DNA of 64,000 bases from Cognatitamlana sp035818475. GTDB lineage: Bacteria > Bacteroidota > Bacteroidia > Flavobacteriales > Flavobacteriaceae. Shown here piece by piece: positions 1 to 8,737 of the stretch. Numbering within the stretch: the first letter of the stretch is position 1; every line of letters starts with the position of its first letter. Location of the stretch: assembly GCF_035818475.1 (NCBI RefSeq), contig NZ_JAYMGV010000001.1, positions 1 through 64,000 of the forward strand, read 5' to 3'. Made by a program: the position numbers and the translations under genes. The notes beneath the pieces were generated by a model that saw only the letters and a program-made list of their open reading frames with translations, did no database searches and was not told the DNA's origin.

Positions 1-241
1 TACAGCCTCTTAATACCTCTTTATCCACACTCTTTAGTCTTAAACTCAACTCCTTTCTAATCCTAATATATAATCCTTATATATAAAGAACACCACACCA
101 ATCCTATTATAACCCCATAAAAAACCAAAACCGGATTACTACAAACTAAATACCTTATCCTTTACCCTACTTCTATCTTAAAGATTATTAAAGATTAAAT
201 GTAGCCCCCCCTTTTTTATGTTATATATTGTAGGTCTGTGT
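1..241. other. Intergenic tail with extreme C over G bias
   Basis: No gene is recognisable here. By hand count the first 180 bases hold about 5 G and about 52 C on the plus strand, so the complementary strand, which continues the porin transcript, is G-rich and nearly free of C. The motif AATCCT recurs at 59-64, 72-77 and 100-105. A C7T6 homopolymer lies at 205-217, about 25 bases beyond the porin stop. No clear terminator hairpin was seen. Confidence 0.5.
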
Positions 242-2167
242 TTATAAAAAGAAATTCCAAACCACACCAAAACGAATGACAAAATCCCGGTATGGATTTC
301 TGGGTGCCGAATAAAAGTTATAACCTGTTATGGAAGAATTAAAATGCTCTAACTTAAAAAATATACGTGTCTGGCGAATTCTTGCATTTAGAAAGAAATC
401 AAGTCTAGGGAAATCTCCAAACTTTCTATTTCTTTGTACATAAAACTCTGCCAGTACCGGATTATATGCATTCATATAATACTTGGTAAAATAGTTAAGT
501 GTGAGTCCTGTTTGTAAATACATAGCTTTTTTAAACACATGGCTGGAGAAATACAAAGTATTACGCGTATTAAACTCCGGAACATTTAAAACAGTATCTT
601 TATCTTTAACGTTTTGATATTCTACGGTAGTATTAAATCCAAACTTCCCAAATTTAATATCTTTTTGCAGCCTTAATCTTAAATAGTTAATTGTGTTATT
701 ACTTTGAAAAGCTGCTACCTGATTTGTAGCTTCATCTTCTTTAAAATAAACATAATTACTAATTGTTGAAAAGTCTACAGAAACATCTGCTATTTTTTTA
801 GACACTAATTTAAAACCAACTTGTTGTGTCTCAATATTGCTTAATTTATTCTGCCAATTATAATTTATATATTGACTTTGATACAATAAGGCATTATAAT
901 TTGGTGCTTTAGAACTATGATTGATAGTTGCTGTTGCCTTTATATTGTCATTTAACCTGAACCCTGCTGTTCCTTTTATATAGTTACCCTGAAAATCTCC
1001 AGTTACATTTATCCCTATATCCCCGTTTAGTTCAAACCCTTTATAATATTTATGGTACTTTCCTCCTACCGAAACCACACTACCTTTTAACCTATTTGAT
1101 ATGATTTGACCATTAAGAGATACTAATCTGTTATAACCATAATTATACCTACTATGACTGGCATTAAATTGTAAATCCCCAATTATACTATTACCATAAT
1201 TTAATTGAAGTTGATTATATAATGTTTTAAGCGTAACCTTATCATCTAAGTCTCTTGTGGCAAAAGCCGGTCCAAAAATAGCAGTTTGCGCCGTTGTTTG
1301 GTTATACTGAAAGTACTTAGTTTCATAAGATACAATATGATTAATATCTAATTTATTTTTAGCAACAGAATCATTAGGTTTAATCAGTTTATAGTTATGC
1401 TCAAGATGATAACGCTTCCCTATTAATATGCTTTCTGCATCTTCAAAGTTAACCTCTAAAATAGAACGCTCTAGAAATTCTGGATCTCCGCTTTCAAAAT
1501 CTTCAACACTTTGATCTTGAAGCCCTCCATTTTCCTGATTCATTAGATCTTGTGTTACTATATGCCCTCTAAGGTTATACCTGTTGTTTTTGGTTTTATA
1601 ATTTGTGGTAAACCTAAAATTACCTGTACTAGTTAATAAATGCTGATATTTACCTAGTGAACGCAAGCCTTTATAAGCTATAGAAAAATTAAATCCAGGT
1701 GCGGTATTTACTGTGAAAAAAGAATCAACTAATTGGCCTTGCTCAAATGCCGTTTTAAAAAATAATTCTGTTAATGGTGTTGGAACCCGATAGTAATTGA
1801 TGTCTTCAATCTCCATATAATTGAAGTGCCTTGCACGGGCACCAAATATTGGCATCAAACTGGTGTTCTCAAAATTGTACGTTAATGTGTTATAGGTTTG
1901 CCCTAAATTTGAGAATGGAATTAAACCAAAATTATCCTTTCGCAAATAATTAAACTTATATTCTTTTTGGATTGTTAAAGTGGTATCCACATAAGTTGTA
2001 TCATTTTGATGAGAAATAATCAAGTAGTCTTGAATTTTTGCCTTTGGCTCATCTTTTTTTTCCTGATTTGGAATTTTGTCTATACCATTACTTGGTGTCA
2101 CCTGGGAAATAATGCTATTTGTAAACAACAACAAACAAACCAAAATCACTTTTTGCACCTTAGGCAT
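242..2167 (-). CDS. Putative outer-membrane porin (Porin_10-like)
   Basis: Predicted outer-membrane beta-barrel of about 641 residues, resembling the 'putative porin' family of Bacteroidota. The start chosen (ATG at 2167) places a clean signal peptide, MPKVQKVILVCLLLF then a SIISQ cleavage region, at the N-terminus. The open frame extends 23 codons further upstream to 2236, but that extension would bury the signal peptide. After a short charged linker the protein is a succession of alternating polar and aromatic strands with many Tyr, Asn and Phe residues. It ends in a typical barrel C-terminus with terminal aromatic residues (VVWNFFL). The substrate is unknown. The gene stands alone, divergent from rnhB. 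The family call is from general sequence character and is moderately confident. Confidence 0.7.
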   Translation of the reverse strand: MPKVQKVILVCLLLFTNSIISQVTPSNGIDKIPNQEKKDEPKAKIQDYLIISHQNDTTYVDTTLTIQKEYKFNYLRKDNFGLIPFSNLGQTYNTLTYNFENTSLMPIFGARARHFNYMEIEDINYYRVPTPLTELFFKTAFEQGQLVDSFFTVNTAPGFNFSIAYKGLRSLGKYQHLLTSTGNFRFTTNYKTKNNRYNLRGHIVTQDLMNQENGGLQDQSVEDFESGDPEFLERSILEVNFEDAESILIGKRYHLEHNYKLIKPNDSVAKNKLDINHIVSYETKYFQYNQTTAQTAIFGPAFATRDLDDKVTLKTLYNQLQLNYGNSIIGDLQFNASHSRYNYGYNRLVSLNGQIISNRLKGSVVSVGGKYHKYYKGFELNGDIGINVTGDFQGNYIKGTAGFRLNDNIKATATINHSSKAPNYNALLYQSQYINYNWQNKLSNIETQQVGFKLVSKKIADVSVDFSTISNYVYFKEDEATNQVAAFQSNNTINYLRLRLQKDIKFGKFGFNTTVEYQNVKDKDTVLNVPEFNTRNTLYFSSHVFKKAMYLQTGLTLNYFTKYYMNAYNPVLAEFYVQRNRKFGDFPRLDFFLNARIRQTRIFFKLEHFNSSITGYNFYSAPRNPYRDFVIRFGVVWNFFL

Positions 2168-2658
2168 GTTATTTCCTAGTTTTGATAATAAAGGTATTTT
2201 CATATTATATTTAATGACGTCAAACGTTATACTCAACGTTATTTAGCTTCTGTTTTATGAAGCAAAAGTAATTATTTGAACGTAAAGTGTCAGCAAATAT
2301 TTTAAATAAAGAAAGCCAGCAAAAAAATGCTGGCTTTCTTTCAAAATATTAATTATTCATTTAAAAATAGATGAATGTTAAATATTTATTTTGAGTTAGT
2401 CAGTTGCAAACATGCAAATATTATATCTAAAAAACAAAATCCTTTAACAAAAAAAGCAATTATTTAAGAAGATCTACCCAGCTCCAATTATCAAATCGTC
2501 AAAATATCACCTATATTTTAATGATTTCTTATTTAAAAACAGCATAAATCAATAATATCAAAACGTCTGCTATTAATTTTTTAATAAAATCACATAAATC
2601 ACTATGCATACATAATAATTAAGGCTCATTATTATGGATTTATCAATATTTTAGCTTC
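2168..2658. other. Long divergent intergenic region, porin/rnhB
   Basis: About 490 AT-rich bases between two divergent genes. The only clear structure is the hairpin at 2311-2338, listed separately. No reading frame with coding character and no complete TTG-N19-TAnnTTTG promoter was found by eye. Confidence 0.4.
2311..2338. terminator. Perfect 11-bp hairpin, terminator-like
   Basis: Arms GAAAGCCAGCA (2311-2321) and TGCTGGCTTTC (2328-2338) pair perfectly around a six-base A loop, with A-rich sequence before and T-rich sequence after, so it could stop transcription in either direction. Its position is odd because it lies between the starts of two divergent genes. Confidence 0.6.
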
Positions 2659-3258
2659 ATGTTATTAAAAAATTATTCAGGCTTTATTTTAGAGTGTGGT
2701 ACGGACGAAGCTGGCAGGGGTTGTCTTGCTGGCCCTGTCACAGCTGCTGCAGTAATTCTACCTAAAGATTTTAAGAATCTTTTACTAAATGACTCTAAAC
2801 AGATTAGCGAAAAAAAAAGGTTTTTACTAAAACCCATTATAGAAACAGAAGCTCTAAGTTTTGGCGTGGCTCATATATTTCAGGAAGACATTGATAGTAT
2901 TAATATTTTAAATGCATCAATTTTGGCAATGCACAAATCAATAACCCAATTAAAACCAAAACCTGAATTCATTATTGTTGATGGAAATAAATTCAAGCCT
3001 TATAAAGAGATTCCGTTTGAAACCATTGTAAAAGGAGACAGTAAGTATTTAAGTATTGCTGCGGCTTCTGTTTTAGCAAAAACCTATCGGGATTTATACA
3101 TGGATAAAATCCATAAAGAATTCCCCATGTATAATTGGAAACAAAACAAAGGCTATCCCACTAAAGAACATAGAGAAGCTATAAGAAAATACGGAATAAC
3201 TAAATACCATCGAAAATCGTTTAGGTTATTGCCTGAACAGTTAAAGTTAGAGCTTTAA
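2659..3258 (+). CDS. rnhB: Ribonuclease HII
   Basis: Cleaves the RNA strand of RNA-DNA hybrids and removes misincorporated ribonucleotides from DNA. The 199-residue length is normal. The family signature TDEAGRG sits at residues 15-21, giving catalytic D16 and E17. The remaining acidic ligands fit D108 in IIVDGNK and D127 in KGDSKY. The conserved AAASVLAKTYRD helix follows at about 134-145. The ATG start directly precedes the folded domain. The next gene, a lipoprotein, begins about 50 bases downstream and has its own possible -7 element, so co-transcription is uncertain. Function is highly confident. Confidence 0.97.
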   Translation: MLLKNYSGFILECGTDEAGRGCLAGPVTAAAVILPKDFKNLLLNDSKQISEKKRFLLKPIIETEALSFGVAHIFQEDIDSINILNASILAMHKSITQLKPKPEFIIVDGNKFKPYKEIPFETIVKGDSKYLSIAAASVLAKTYRDLYMDKIHKEFPMYNWKQNKGYPTKEHREAIRKYGITKYHRKSFRLLPEQLKLEL

Positions 3259-3309
3259 GCTTTTAAGGCACTAAAAAATATATTAGGTTTGTACAAATTA
3301 ATTCAGTTT

Positions 3310-5742
3310 ATGAAATTTCTTTGTTTCCCTCTCTTGCTTTTATTGTTAATTAGTTGTTCTGATTCTGGAACAAAAAGATCTAAACTTCTGGATTTTGTTC
3401 CAAAAAACACTTCTATTATTTTAAAATCTTCAAATGCTGAAAGCTTAAAAAACAGTATTACAAATAGCGGCTTCTTACAAGAGTTTTCAAAATTAGAGTC
3501 ATATAAAGACCTGCAAAATAAACTGAACGGCTTATCTGTTATAAAACCGGCTAATGATTTTTTAATCTGTTTTTCAAAAGACTCTAAAGACAGTATTCAA
3601 TATTCCATTATAACAAAGCTATCAAAAGGCCTTTTTAAAACAGACTCGTTATCAAATTATATTGAAGAAAAATTATCCTATCAAAACAAAACAATTACTA
3701 AATCTACAATTAACAGCAACACTTTTTATAGTACAGTTATTGATAGTACTTTTATTGCATCGTCGTCTAATCGTATCATAGAAGGGTTCTACAACTACCC
3801 GGAAAAAAATACTGAATTAGAAAAGCTGTACAACGCCACTGACAATGACAAAACCTTTTCTGTTATTCTTAAACCTAACAACCCTTTTATTTCATCTTTT
3901 TTCAATGAAGATTCTTTATCTCTTGATACCTTTTCTGAGTATTTAGCCCTTGATATCGAGCTCAATCAAAAAGAACTTGCATTTAATGGAATTACAAAGG
4001 CTAATGATTCCACCAATAGCCTGATCAATATTTTTAAGAATACCGTTCCCCAAGAAAATCAAATTCAAAATATAGCTCCCTCAAATAGTGATGGGTTCAT
4101 GAGTTTTACATTTGATAACTTCAAAGTTTTTGAATCTAATTTGTCTAAGTTTAATCGGAAAGATTCTATAACACATAACACCTCTTTATTTAATGACATT
4201 GTAGAGGTTGGCGTCATCTATGAAGGTAATAATTCTGCTGTTGTTATAAACTCCATTGATGCTATAGCCACTAACGATGCTCTGACAGGAGAACAAACAA
4301 CCGTTAGCAATTACAGAGAAATTGATATTTTTAGCTTTAGCCAGCCTGTTTTATTTGCACAAACATTTTCACCTCTTATCACTTTCAATAAAGCCAACTT
4401 ATATTGTAATTTAGATCATTTTTTTGTGTTTGCTAATTCTATTGAAACGCTTCAAAATATTATTGCTAACTATCAAAATAAAACCTTTTTAGCAAGCAAA
4501 AGTTACTTTAAAGCCTCCAAAGAAAATTTAAGTGATGCCTCATCATTATTACAAGTATCAAATACATCTGCTTTAAAATCTATTATAAATAAAAACCTTG
4601 AAGGGCAGCCTACTTATAGACTAGATAATTATGATGCTTCAGCCATTCAGTTTATTTATGACAACAACTTTGCACACGTAAATGGTATTATAAAAAAGAA
4701 TAAAACCAGAGCTACTGTTAACTCGGTATCTGAAGAATTAAATATTAAGTTGGATACGGACCTTTTAAATAATCCACAGCTTGTAAAGAATCATATCACA
4801 AAAACGTTAGAAATTGTAGTCCAAGATATCAACAACAACCTGTATTTAATTTCAAACAAAGGCAAAATTCTTTGGAAAAAACAACTTCAAGGGCCTGTTT
4901 TAGGAAAAATTGAGCAAATAGATATTTATAAAAATGGAAGGCTCCAACTGGCATTCGCAACACCTAAGCGGGTATACGTTTTAGATAGGAACGGTAAAGA
5001 AGTTCGGCCTTTTGCTTTAAAATTTAATGATGTCATTACACAGCCACTCTCGGTCTTTGATTATGACAACCGTAAAAATTACAGGGTATTAGTAACCCAG
5101 GGCAAAAGTGTTTTAATGTATGATATCAAAGGGAAGACTGTAAAAGGATTTAAATTCAAATCTGCAAATAATACAATAATAAGCCAGCCAAAACACTTTA
5201 GAATTGGAAACAAGGATTATATTTCACTGAAAACCAAAAACAAATTGTTCATTTTGGATAGAACCGGTAAAACAAGGGTAAAACCAAAAGAATCCCACAC
5301 TTATTCCAATCAACCTGTATTTTTATTCAACAATACGTTCACCACCACTACTCATAGTGGAGATTTAATATCTGTTCATCCCAACGGACGAGTTTCAAAA
5401 AGGAGTTTAAATCTTTCTGAAGCGCATTTCCTGGAAACAACAAGTAAAACCTTAGTTGCCCAAAGCGAAAACAAATTATTGATAAAAAGTAAAACTAACG
5501 AGCTGGATTTTGGAGAATATTCAAATCCGAAAATCTTTTATATCAATGATAAAATATATGTCTCTACAACAGATTTACAATCTCATAAAGTCTACTTATT
5601 TGATAGTCAGTCTAAATTACTCCCTAATTTTCCTGTTTACGGTAATAGTTCTATAGACCTCAATAACATTGATAAAGACAGGAATTTGGAATTCGTAGCT
5701 AAAGGAGAAGGCAATGCCGTAATACTTTATCAAATTAATTAG
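3310..5742 (+). CDS. Large lipoprotein with C-terminal beta-propeller-like repeats
   Basis: Function not recognised; it resembles DUF3352-type proteins only loosely. The frame opens at a TTG at 3289, but the ATG at 3310 gives an ideal lipoprotein signal, MKFLCFPLLLLLLISC with lipobox Cys16, so I take that start (810 residues). The first ~480 residues are a mixed alpha/beta region rich in Ser and Asn. From about residue 490 come repeated short strand motifs of the type 'GKILWKKQL', 'RVYVLDRNGKEV', 'KLFILDRTGKT' and 'YLFDSQSKLL', as in PQQ or WD-like propellers. A perfect TAGGTTTG at 3284-3291 may be its -7 element, giving a leader of about 13 bases. Likely exposed in the periplasm or anchored in a membrane. 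Confidence 0.65.
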   Translation: MKFLCFPLLLLLLISCSDSGTKRSKLLDFVPKNTSIILKSSNAESLKNSITNSGFLQEFSKLESYKDLQNKLNGLSVIKPANDFLICFSKDSKDSIQYSIITKLSKGLFKTDSLSNYIEEKLSYQNKTITKSTINSNTFYSTVIDSTFIASSSNRIIEGFYNYPEKNTELEKLYNATDNDKTFSVILKPNNPFISSFFNEDSLSLDTFSEYLALDIELNQKELAFNGITKANDSTNSLINIFKNTVPQENQIQNIAPSNSDGFMSFTFDNFKVFESNLSKFNRKDSITHNTSLFNDIVEVGVIYEGNNSAVVINSIDAIATNDALTGEQTTVSNYREIDIFSFSQPVLFAQTFSPLITFNKANLYCNLDHFFVFANSIETLQNIIANYQNKTFLASKSYFKASKENLSDASSLLQVSNTSALKSIINKNLEGQPTYRLDNYDASAIQFIYDNNFAHVNGIIKKNKTRATVNSVSEELNIKLDTDLLNNPQLVKNHITKTLEIVVQDINNNLYLISNKGKILWKKQLQGPVLGKIEQIDIYKNGRLQLAFATPKRVYVLDRNGKEVRPFALKFNDVITQPLSVFDYDNRKNYRVLVTQGKSVLMYDIKGKTVKGFKFKSANNTIISQPKHFRIGNKDYISLKTKNKLFILDRTGKTRVKPKESHTYSNQPVFLFNNTFTTTTHSGDLISVHPNGRVSKRSLNLSEAHFLETTSKTLVAQSENKLLIKSKTNELDFGEYSNPKIFYINDKIYVSTTDLQSHKVYLFDSQSKLLPNFPVYGNSSIDLNNIDKDRNLEFVAKGEGNAVILYQIN

Positions 5743-5793
5743 TAATGCATACACTATATAAAGCTTAGTTATTATAAATTTAACATGACATTT

Positions 5794-5823
5794 TTGTGGG
5801 TAATAAACTAATTTTTATCTTTA
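5794..5823 (+). promoter_or_regulatory. Candidate sigma-A promoter for an orphan transcript
   Basis: TTG at 5794-5796, a 19-base spacer, then TATCTTTA at 5816-5823. This matches the Bacteroidota consensus TTG-N19-TAnnTTTG except for the last base. No protein gene starts within 240 bases downstream, but a structured stretch ending in a terminator does. Confidence 0.45.
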
Positions 5824-5829
5824 AGCCAG

Positions 5830-6019
5830 CTATTAATCAATTTTTTACAAAAAAGATCCCAGGTATAGACCACTCAAACTTAAGACTAACTCTCAATCTA
5901 TACATATAATTTGATGTAATTATAAATAAGGTTACATCATTGAACAATAATATAAAATCAACCAAAACAAGTCCTCGAATCTCGAGCGTCAAAGTATTAG
6001 GCTTTGGCGCTCTTTTTTT
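5830..6019 (+). ncRNA. Candidate structured small RNA
   Basis: A predicted transcript of about 190 bases, inferred from structure only. Three stem-loops lie in a row: GTATAGA/TCTATAC (5863-5869 with 5897-5903), TGATGTAA/TTACATCA (5912-5919 with 5932-5939), and a terminator stem (5984-5994 with 6002-6012) followed by a T run. A promoter-like sequence sits just upstream. I do not recognise it as tmRNA, SRP RNA, RNase P RNA or a tRNA; 6S RNA has a similar size but I could not show its long closing helix. It could instead be a 3' UTR of the lipoprotein gene. Confidence 0.4.
5984..6019 (+). terminator. Intrinsic terminator
   Basis: Arms GAGCGTCAAAG and CTTTGGCGCTC pair over 11 positions with one G-U, loop of seven bases, followed by a run of seven or eight T. 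It ends either the candidate small RNA or the lipoprotein transcript. Confidence 0.75.
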
Positions 6020-6069
6020 ACAATAATTCAAGTTATTTTAATAGTATTGCAATCTTATATATTACAGCT

Positions 6070-7119
6070 ATGATCTCAAGAAAAAATGCCTCAATATCCC
6101 AATTTATAATTCATAAAGTGGGCAATAAGTTTAATGACACCAAAAATGCTTTCTCAGACAAGACTGTAGATTTTGACGAGGACAGCTATGACCTGATGCT
6201 TCCTTTTCTTTTAAGGCCTTTTGGCACAGTAGTACAAAGCTATAGATTTAATCACCATGCCAATATTTCTTTAAATGAAATTAACAGCTATAGTTCGCAA
6301 CTATTTAATGATGAAGATAATTTTATTGAGGTTTCTAAACATATCGTTACACATTTGTATGAACAATCCAATTCTGCTAATATAAAAACAGGAGATGTTT
6401 TAGTGGTTATGTTTGAAGGTATTGAATTTAGAGACATAACAACCAACGCTATTGGTATTTTTAAGATCGAGAATAAAGTAAATTTCTTTCAAACTTATTT
6501 GGAAAACAACAGCTATGATGTGTTGGTACAAAAAGGCATCAATGCTAAAAAAGTAGACAAAGGTTGCTTGATTTTAAACCAAAGTGATACTGAGGGCAAC
6601 ATCATTTTAAGTGTAGATAATAATAATTATGATGCTCAATATTGGATCAATCATTTTTTAAATATCAAATATGCCGATGATGCCAATAATCATACCCAGC
6701 AATATATAGAACTTTGCAAAGAGTTTTCTACCGAAGTTTTAAAAACCAACTATGGCATGCAAGAGCAAAATAATTTTTTAGCAAAAACCATCGATTTTTT
6801 TAAAGACAATGAAGTCGTTAATATAGAACGTTTTAAAGATGAATTGTTTGAAGAGGACAAACATAAAAAAGAATTTGACTCTTATAAGAAAACATTTGAA
6901 GGAGAACAAAATCTTGTAATCAGAAATCAGTTTGATGTAGCCGAAGCAGTAGTAACTAAAGAAAAACGAAAAATTAAAACAGATATTAAACTAGACACCA
7001 ATATTCAAATTAAACTAGATATTGATGCCCCTGATGCTTCAGCAGAATATTTAGAACGCGGTTATGATGACGATAAAAAAATGCATTATTACAAAGTCTT
7101 TTTTAATGCTGAAAACTAA
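6070..7119 (+). CDS. NdpA-like 37-kDa nucleoid-associated protein
   Basis: Resembles the YejK/NdpA nucleoid-associated family (PF04245), cytoplasmic proteins that bind DNA or the nucleoid; the molecular role is poorly defined. The ATG at 6070 is preferred over the frame opening at 6004, because the upstream part overlaps the terminator hairpin and is not conserved in character. The product is 349 residues. It begins MISRKNASISQFIIHKVGNK, typical for the family, and the central region carries the characteristic DVLVVMFEGIEF and GCLILNQ segments. The C-terminal third is charged. No signal peptide or membrane segment. It stands alone between a terminator and the convergent MocR gene. Confidence 0.75.
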   Translation: MISRKNASISQFIIHKVGNKFNDTKNAFSDKTVDFDEDSYDLMLPFLLRPFGTVVQSYRFNHHANISLNEINSYSSQLFNDEDNFIEVSKHIVTHLYEQSNSANIKTGDVLVVMFEGIEFRDITTNAIGIFKIENKVNFFQTYLENNSYDVLVQKGINAKKVDKGCLILNQSDTEGNIILSVDNNNYDAQYWINHFLNIKYADDANNHTQQYIELCKEFSTEVLKTNYGMQEQNNFLAKTIDFFKDNEVVNIERFKDELFEEDKHKKEFDSYKKTFEGEQNLVIRNQFDVAEAVVTKEKRKIKTDIKLDTNIQIKLDIDAPDASAEYLERGYDDDKKMHYYKVFFNAEN

Positions 7120-7159
7120 TACCGTAAACATTCATTTAAAATGATTTATTAAAAAACTG

Positions 7160-8653
7160 TTATTGTTCTACACAAACAAGATTCATTGTCTTTTTAAACC
7201 GTTTTACAAACTCATGGATTTCACTTTCATTGTATGTAGCAAACCCCATCCTAATAGCATTATGCTTAGAATTTGCCATATCATAGCGTTGCCATTCAGA
7301 AATAACAAGTTTTTGCTCTAAAGCTTTCTTTGCAACACTATCCCATGAGTATTTCTTATTCAATGTTGCCCAAATTGCCATACCCCCTTTAGGAATTTCA
7401 AAAGATAAGTATGCTCCTAATTCTTTTTCCAGCAATTCACAAAATAAGTCACGTCTCGACTTATAAACTTTAAGTACTTTTTTTATATGCCTGTCTAAAT
7501 TCCCATTTTTTATAAACTTAGCAAACGCCATTTCCAGTACAGCATCTCCCTGCCTATCAACAAACCGTCGTAGTTTAGCACACTCATCAACAAATGCCTT
7601 GGGTGCAATTAAGTACCCCACTCTGTAAGCAGGAGCTACAGTTTTACAGAACGACCCTACATATATCACATTTCCGTTTTTATCATGGCTGGCTAAAGGT
7701 AATATGGGTGCATGGTTATAATGAAAATCATAATCGTAGTCGTCTTCAAGAACAGCAAACTTATAGGCTTTAGCAAGATTTAACAAATGTATTCTTCGCT
7801 CTGCCGATAAGGTAACCGTTGTTGGATGATGGTGGTGAGATGTTGTATAAACCGCCTTTATTTCATAACTCTTACATAGCTTTTCAATATCCTTTGTAAC
7901 CAAACCATGCTCATCTACGTTTACCCTTAAAAGTTTTGCCCCTGAAAATTCAAACGTGGTATCAGAAGAACTATAATTGGTCGCTCCTATAATTATATAA
8001 TCTTTATTGGAAAACAGTAATTGTGCTGTTAAATACATACCCATTTGGCTCCCTCTGGTAATCATTATATTGTCTAATGTAATGGCCAGCCCCCGCGTTT
8101 CATTTAAATACGTCACAAGAGTTTTTCTCAATGATAAGTCTCCATAGGTTGTTCCATAAGCCAAATGAGGCACTGTACTTTTTTTAGCAATAAGATTTCT
8201 ATAAATCAGTGCTATTTCATTAACAGGTGCCAATCTGCCATCTGAAATACCATCGTTCACATAAATGTAATCTGTATTAAAACTTTGAGGAAAACTTCTG
8301 TTCAGGATAGAATTTCTCTTAAAATCAAATCCAACACTATCCATATTTCCATCCATTACATCAAAATCATCTCCTAATTGTCTTTTCTCCAAAATGGGCA
8401 ATTTTGAATTTACAAATGTTCCTTTTTTGGGAACGCTTTCTATCCAACCTTGTAAAGTCAACTCGTCATATGAGGCAACTACAGTTTTTCTATGTAATCC
8501 AATTAATTCAGAAAGTGTTCTACTTCCCGGAAGCTTTGTAGTGGGTGCGAGTTTTCCGTTTTTTATTAAGTCAATAAATTGATTTGTTAACTGAATATAA
8601 AGGGGCTGTTTGCTTTTTCTATTTAAACTAATAATAGTTTTATAGGGAATCAT
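7160..8653 (-). CDS. MocR/PdxR-type regulator (GntR HTH plus aminotransferase fold)
   Basis: Chimeric transcription factor of 497 residues. A GntR-type winged helix occupies about residues 12-82 (PGSRTLSELIGLHRKTVVASY). A fold-type-I aminotransferase domain fills about 130-490. The PLP lysine is K337 in GSFCKTVAPAYR and the pyridine-binding aspartate lies in LEDDYDYDF (302-310), so cofactor binding appears intact. Members commonly sense PLP or amino compounds and control neighbouring genes. It is divergent from a pyridoxamine 5'-phosphate oxidase-like gene 84 bases away, the likely target. An ectopic effect on vitamin B6 genes is possible; no other B6 gene is nearby. Confidence 0.9.
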   Translation of the reverse strand: MIPYKTIISLNRKSKQPLYIQLTNQFIDLIKNGKLAPTTKLPGSRTLSELIGLHRKTVVASYDELTLQGWIESVPKKGTFVNSKLPILEKRQLGDDFDVMDGNMDSVGFDFKRNSILNRSFPQSFNTDYIYVNDGISDGRLAPVNEIALIYRNLIAKKSTVPHLAYGTTYGDLSLRKTLVTYLNETRGLAITLDNIMITRGSQMGMYLTAQLLFSNKDYIIIGATNYSSSDTTFEFSGAKLLRVNVDEHGLVTKDIEKLCKSYEIKAVYTTSHHHHPTTVTLSAERRIHLLNLAKAYKFAVLEDDYDYDFHYNHAPILPLASHDKNGNVIYVGSFCKTVAPAYRVGYLIAPKAFVDECAKLRRFVDRQGDAVLEMAFAKFIKNGNLDRHIKKVLKVYKSRRDLFCELLEKELGAYLSFEIPKGGMAIWATLNKKYSWDSVAKKALEQKLVISEWQRYDMANSKHNAIRMGFATYNESEIHEFVKRFKKTMNLVCVEQ

Positions 8654-8737
8654 AACTGGACTATTTAAAAAATGAATTCTGGACGAAATAAACCATCCAT
8701 AAAACTAGTAATTTTGATTTATTAAATTTCAAAAGTT

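Noticed and set aside
205..217. C7T6 homopolymer as a phase-variation tract
   Set aside because: It lies outside any coding sequence and downstream of the porin stop, so slippage there would not switch a protein.
5972..5994. Sequence resembling a tRNA T-arm (CCTCGAATCTCGAG)
   Set aside because: No acceptor, D-arm or anticodon arm could be assembled; the bases belong to the terminator region.
5837..6031. 64-codon open frame on the minus strand
   Set aside because: It covers the candidate small RNA and terminator hairpin, has no domain character, and would start inside the T run of the terminator.
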